Of a stretch of 8,728 bases of DNA, positions 5,415-8,728 are shown piece by piece. The DNA is from an uncultured Ruminococcus sp. (GTDB lineage Bacteria; Bacillota; Clostridia; Oscillospirales; Acutalibacteraceae): the NCBI GenBank assembly GCA_902767175.1, contig CACXGH010000146.1:1-8728 (forward strand), read 5' to 3'. The translations under genes were made by a program, and so were the position numbers. Every line of letters begins with the position of its first letter. The first letter of the stretch is position 1. Below the pieces are notes generated by a model. The model was not told the origin of the DNA. It searched no databases and saw nothing but the letters and a program-made list of their open reading frames with translations.

Positions 5415-6722
5415 ATGAAGCTCATTACAAACAGAGTATACGGAGCGGAGGATATTCTGCCCGCAGAAGTATACAAATGGCAGTTCATTGAGGACATAAT
5501 GCGAAAGCAGGCGCGGTCATACGGCTTTAAGGAAATCAGAACCCCCGTATTTGAGCATACTGAGCTGTTCAACAGGTCGGTAGGCGATACTACGGATATA
5601 GTTCAGAAGGAAATGTATACCTTTGATACAAAGGGCGGAGATTCGATCTCGCTCAAGCCTGAGGGTACGGCAGGTGCCGCAAGAGCTATGCTCGAACATG
5701 GAATATATAATGACGGATATCCGATAAAGGCATACTATCTTACCGCCTGCTACCGCTATGAAAAAAAGAACTACGGCAGACAGCGTGAATTCCATCAGTT
5801 CGGAATGGAAATCTACGGCGCTGCTTCTCCCTTTGCCGATGCAGAGGTAATGTGCGCCGCTGATTCTGTATTTAAAAGACTCGGCGTCAGGGATATCAGA
5901 CTTGAGATCAACTCTATAGGCTGTCCCGAATGCCGCCCGAAATATACGGCAGCTCTTAAAGAATATTTTACAAAACATGAAGAGGAGCTTTGCGATACCT
6001 GTAAGTCAAGACTGCAGAGAAACCCGATGAGAATTTTAGACTGCAAAAGCCCTGTCTGCTCCGAAATAGCAAAAGGCGCTCCTAAGGTGCTCGATTACCT
6101 CTGTGATGACTGCAATAAGCATTTCGATGAGGTCAGAAGCTGTCTTGATGCGGCTGATATAGAATATACAGTTGAGCCGACTATAGTAAGAGGACTTGAC
6201 TACTACACAAGGACGGTATTTGAGTTTGTAGCGCCAGAGATCGGCACTGTATGCGGCGGAGGAAGATATGACGGTCTTATCGAGGAGCTTGGCGGACAGC
6301 ATACACCGTCACTCGGCTTCGGAATGGGAATGGAGAGACTTCTTCTTCTTCTGAAGACCCAGAATATAGAGATACCCGAACCGCCTGTATGTGACCTTTA
6401 TGTGATAGGTCTCGGAGACAAAGCAAAGCTGAAAGCCTTTAAGATAATTGAGGGTGTCAGAAATGCTTCCCTTATTGCAGAGGGCGATATTGTCGGAAGA
6501 ACACTCAAGGCACAGATGAAATACGCAAACAAGATAAAGTCACGCTTCAGCATGGTAAGAGGCGACAGTGAGCTTGAAAACGGAACTGCAACGCTCAAGA
6601 ACATGGAGACAGGCAAGGAAAAGACCGTTCCGCTTGATGAAGGCTTTTTTAATGAGTTTTTCTCCGCCTATGTAGAAAGCAATAATTCAAAGCTGCTCGA
6701 ACAGCTTGATGATCTGAACTGA
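5415..6722 (+). CDS. hisS: Histidyl-tRNA synthetase
   Basis: This enzyme charges tRNA-His with histidine in the cytoplasm. The 435-aa protein is the usual length for bacterial HisRS and shows all class II features. Motif 1 is around 37-52 (FKEIRTPVFEHTELF). The substrate segment is LKPEGTAGAARA (80-91). Motif 2 is YRYEKKNYGRQREFHQFG (113-130). The HisRS-specific histidine-binding motif is IVRGLDYYTRT (257-267), and motif 3 is GFGMGMERL (301-309). A C-terminal anticodon-binding domain starts near 325. The cysteine-rich insertion (Cys170/173, 193/196, 210/215, 230/233) is common in Firmicute HisRS. I place the start at 5415 because GGAGGG (5403-5408) sits 6 bases upstream; an in-frame ATG at 5385 has no ribosome binding site and falls at the predicted transcription start. 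aspS follows after 22 bases, so the two form an operon. Confidence 0.96.
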   Translation: MKLITNRVYGAEDILPAEVYKWQFIEDIMRKQARSYGFKEIRTPVFEHTELFNRSVGDTTDIVQKEMYTFDTKGGDSISLKPEGTAGAARAMLEHGIYNDGYPIKAYYLTACYRYEKKNYGRQREFHQFGMEIYGAASPFADAEVMCAADSVFKRLGVRDIRLEINSIGCPECRPKYTAALKEYFTKHEEELCDTCKSRLQRNPMRILDCKSPVCSEIAKGAPKVLDYLCDDCNKHFDEVRSCLDAADIEYTVEPTIVRGLDYYTRTVFEFVAPEIGTVCGGGRYDGLIEELGGQHTPSLGFGMGMERLLLLLKTQNIEIPEPPVCDLYVIGLGDKAKLKAFKIIEGVRNASLIAEGDIVGRTLKAQMKYANKIKSRFSMVRGDSELENGTATLKNMETGKEKTVPLDEGFFNEFFSAYVESNNSKLLEQLDDLN

Positions 6723-6744
6723 TAAACAGAAGGAAGTAATTGAA

Positions 6745-8526
6745 ATGGCAGAATTTTTAACAGGCATGAAACGCACCTGCTGCTGCGGTGAGCTTCGTGC
6801 AGAAAACATCGGTGAGGAAGTAGTAGTATGCGGCTGGACCCAGCGTCAGCGTGATCTCGGACAGCTCGTCTTCATCGACCTGAGAGACAGAACAGGCATA
6901 GTTCAGCTTGCCTTTGACGATAAGACCGAAAAGGCTGTATTTGACAAAGCAGCCTCTGTCCGTTCCGAGTATGTTCTCGGTGCAAGAGGCATTGTAAGAG
7001 AGAGAAGCTCAAAAAATAAGGAAATTCCTACAGGGGATATCGAAATAGAGGTAACTGAGCTTCGTATACTTTCCGAAAGCGAAACAACGCCCTTTGAGAT
7101 AATTGACAACTGCCCGACAGCAGAGCTTACAAGGCTGAAATACCGTTATCTTGACCTTCGCCGCCCTGAACTGCAGAAGAATTTGATCTTCCGTCATAAG
7201 GTAGCAAAGGTGACCCGTGACTTCTTTGATGAGAACGGCTTTATAGAGCTTGAAACACCAATGCTCATCAAGTCGACCCCTGAAGGCGCAAGAGACTTTC
7301 TTGTTCCGTCAAGAATACATAAAGGCTCATTCTATGCCCTTCCCCAAAGCCCTCAGATGTATAAGCAGCTCTGCATGGTAGCAGGCTTTGACAGATATAT
7401 GCAGATAGCACGCTGTTTCCGTGATGAGGATCTTCGTGCAGACAGACAGCCTGAATTCACACAGATAGACCTTGAGATGAGCTTTGTTGACATGGAGGAT
7501 ATTCTTGATTTAGGTGAACGCTATATCAAGCGTCTTTTCAAGGACGTAATGGATATAGATATCCCCACACCATTCCCTCGTTATACATATAATGAGGTCA
7601 TGGAGCGTTTCGGTTCTGATAAACCCGATACACGCTTCGGCATGGAAATAACTGACCTGAGCGATGAGGTGAGATCCTCGGAATTCGCCGTATTCAAAAA
7701 CGCTCTTGCAGGCGGCGGCTCAGTAAGAGGAATTACCGCTAAGGGTGCAGTAAAGACATATACAAGAAAAGAGATAGACAAGCTGACTGAATATGTAAGA
7801 GGTCTTGGAGCTAAAGGTCTTGCATGGATAAGACTGACAGACGACGGTATCTCATCAAGCTTTGCAAAGTTCATGACAGAGGAAGAAATGTCGGCGATAC
7901 TCAGAAAGGCAGGCGCAGAAAAGGGCGATGTTGTACTGATAATTGCAGATACGGATACAAACCTTGTTCTCTCGGCATTGGGTGCGGTTCGTGTTGAATG
8001 CGCAAAGAAACTTGATATTATCGGTACAGGCTATAATTTCCTTTGGGTAGTAAAGTTCCCGTTCTTTGAGTATGATAAGGAGAGCGGAGAATGGATAGCC
8101 ATGCACCACCCCTTCACCTCACCTACAGACGAATGTATGGATAAGCTTGACGGCGACAAGGGCGAGGTATATGCGAAGGCTTATGACATGGTACTGAACG
8201 GCACTGAGCTTTCGTCAGGCTCTATCCGTATAACCAATCCTGAATTACAGAAGAAGATGTTCTCAATGCTCGGTCTGAGTGACGAAGAAGCATATACTAA
8301 GTTTGGTTTTCTTATGGACGCCTTCAAATACGGCGCACCGCCCCACGGAGGAATGGGAATAGGACTTGACAGACTTGTCATGCAGATGTTAGGAGCGCCG
8401 ACACTGAGAGACGTTGTTCTCTTCCCGAAGGTACAGAACGCAAGTGAGCCTATGACAAACGCACCTGCCGATGTAGATCCTCAGCAGCTCACAGATCTCG
8501 GAATTGCGGTAATTGAGCAGGAATAA
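6745..8526 (+). CDS. aspS: Aspartyl-tRNA synthetase, bacterial type with GAD domain
   Basis: This enzyme charges tRNA-Asp. The 593-aa length is typical of bacterial AspRS. An OB-fold anticodon-binding domain occupies about 1-110 (CGWTQRQRDLGQLVFIDLRDR). The class II core follows: motif 1 near 164-185, the aspartate-binding QSPQ at 201-204, motif 2 with FRDEDLRADRQPEFTQ (225-240), the bacterial GAD insertion at about 300-420, and motif 3 GMGIGLDRL (536-544). All expected catalytic residues are present. The OB fold has Leu at position 38 in RQRDLG, as in tRNA-Asp-specific enzymes, rather than the His seen in many non-discriminating bacterial forms; specificity is only inferred. The chosen ATG is preceded by AAGGAAG (6730-6736). 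An internal ATG at 6766 has no ribosome binding site. The gene lies 22 bases after hisS and is presumably driven by the same promoter. No clear intrinsic terminator follows. Confidence 0.97.
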   Translation: MAEFLTGMKRTCCCGELRAENIGEEVVVCGWTQRQRDLGQLVFIDLRDRTGIVQLAFDDKTEKAVFDKAASVRSEYVLGARGIVRERSSKNKEIPTGDIEIEVTELRILSESETTPFEIIDNCPTAELTRLKYRYLDLRRPELQKNLIFRHKVAKVTRDFFDENGFIELETPMLIKSTPEGARDFLVPSRIHKGSFYALPQSPQMYKQLCMVAGFDRYMQIARCFRDEDLRADRQPEFTQIDLEMSFVDMEDILDLGERYIKRLFKDVMDIDIPTPFPRYTYNEVMERFGSDKPDTRFGMEITDLSDEVRSSEFAVFKNALAGGGSVRGITAKGAVKTYTRKEIDKLTEYVRGLGAKGLAWIRLTDDGISSSFAKFMTEEEMSAILRKAGAEKGDVVLIIADTDTNLVLSALGAVRVECAKKLDIIGTGYNFLWVVKFPFFEYDKESGEWIAMHHPFTSPTDECMDKLDGDKGEVYAKAYDMVLNGTELSSGSIRITNPELQKKMFSMLGLSDEEAYTKFGFLMDAFKYGAPPHGGMGIGLDRLVMQMLGAPTLRDVVLFPKVQNASEPMTNAPADVDPQQLTDLGIAVIEQE

Positions 8527-8728
8527 ACGATTGCACAGGGCCTGTGTCCCCGAACTGACGCATATATGGAGAGAGCCGACACCCGAAGAAAGATGACCGG
8601 TGTACACTCCGCCGCCCATAAGCGCACCGTAAGGGGCATGTTGGGCGGATAACCGCGGACAATGAATGTTTGGTTGGTATGTCAGAGCGAGTGTAATGAG
8701 CGCCAGCGCGAATCGTCCTGTGCGGTCA
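8527..8728. other. Non-coding flank with short inverted repeats after aspS
   Basis: I see no credible gene in these 202 bases. Inverted repeats are CACAGG/CCTGTG (8534-8546, loop of one base), ACACC/GGTGT (8579-8583 with 8599-8603), and CCGCCCA/TGGGCGG (8612-8618 with 8642-8648). None is followed by a T-tract, so an aspS terminator is not evident. Short minus-strand frames run from here into aspS but have no ribosome binding site. A dispersed repeat or an unrecognised structured RNA is possible; it does not match tmRNA, RNase P or SRP hallmarks that I could recognise. Confidence 0.4.

Noticed and set aside
5915..6125. Cysteine-rich segment in HisRS as a novel zinc module
   Set aside because: Such Cys pairs (CPEC, CDTC, CDDC) in the insertion region are common in Firmicute HisRS, so this is not unusual.
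8389..8728. Minus-strand frames overlapping the end of aspS (76 codons from 8619, and 52 codons from an ATG near 8637)
   Set aside because: No ribosome binding site; most of their length is the complement of aspS coding sequence. They look like repeat or shadow frames.
1..8728. CRISPR array, phage, integrase, toxin-antitoxin or transposase genes
   Set aside because: No regularly spaced direct repeats and no translated motif of these families was seen on either strand; the repeats present are inverted and dispersed.

Overview
The window looks like a chromosomal segment from a spore-forming, low-to-mid-GC clostridial Firmicute. The best guess is a gut Oscillospiraceae/Ruminococcus-like bacterium. 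The evidence is strong GGAGG-type ribosome binding sites, a hisS-aspS pair, GCTCC/GGAGC-type intergenic hairpins, and a set of spore-germination hydrolases. The species cannot be fixed from the sequence alone.

Layout: (1) 1-300 is non-coding. It holds one copy of a 48-bp dispersed repeat at the very edge, a run of hairpins, and a terminator-like inverted repeat. (2) 301-4951 is a minus-strand cluster of three genes read right to left: a subtilisin-like Csp-type protease (542 aa, GTG start), a second, more divergent Csp-type protease (575 aa), and a SleC-like cortex-lytic enzyme (404 aa: N-terminal prepro region, SpoIID/LytB catalytic domain, C-terminal peptidoglycan-binding domain). (3) 4952-5414 is a divergent intergenic region. 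It contains the second copy of the 48-bp repeat in inverted orientation, a 12-bp-stem hairpin beside it, candidate minus-strand promoters for the csp cluster, a terminator-like hairpin, and a good housekeeping promoter for hisS. (4) 5415-8526 is a plus-strand hisS-aspS operon (histidyl- and aspartyl-tRNA synthetases). (5) 8527-8728 is non-coding and rich in short inverted repeats.

How the genes work together: in Clostridium, Csp proteases in the dormant spore cut the inactive pro-SleC, and mature SleC then degrades cortex peptidoglycan so the spore can germinate. Here two proteases with intact Asp/His/Ser triads sit directly upstream of their presumed substrate in one transcription unit. The order resembles the cspABC-sleC locus of C. 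perfringens but with two proteases instead of three. The synthetase operon is divergently transcribed and functionally unrelated.

I see no defence system, CRISPR array, integrase, transposase, tRNA or rRNA. The most interesting points are the compact two-protease germination cassette, a SleC-like enzyme without any cysteine, and the near-identical inverted repeats bracketing the cassette. None of these proves a new system.
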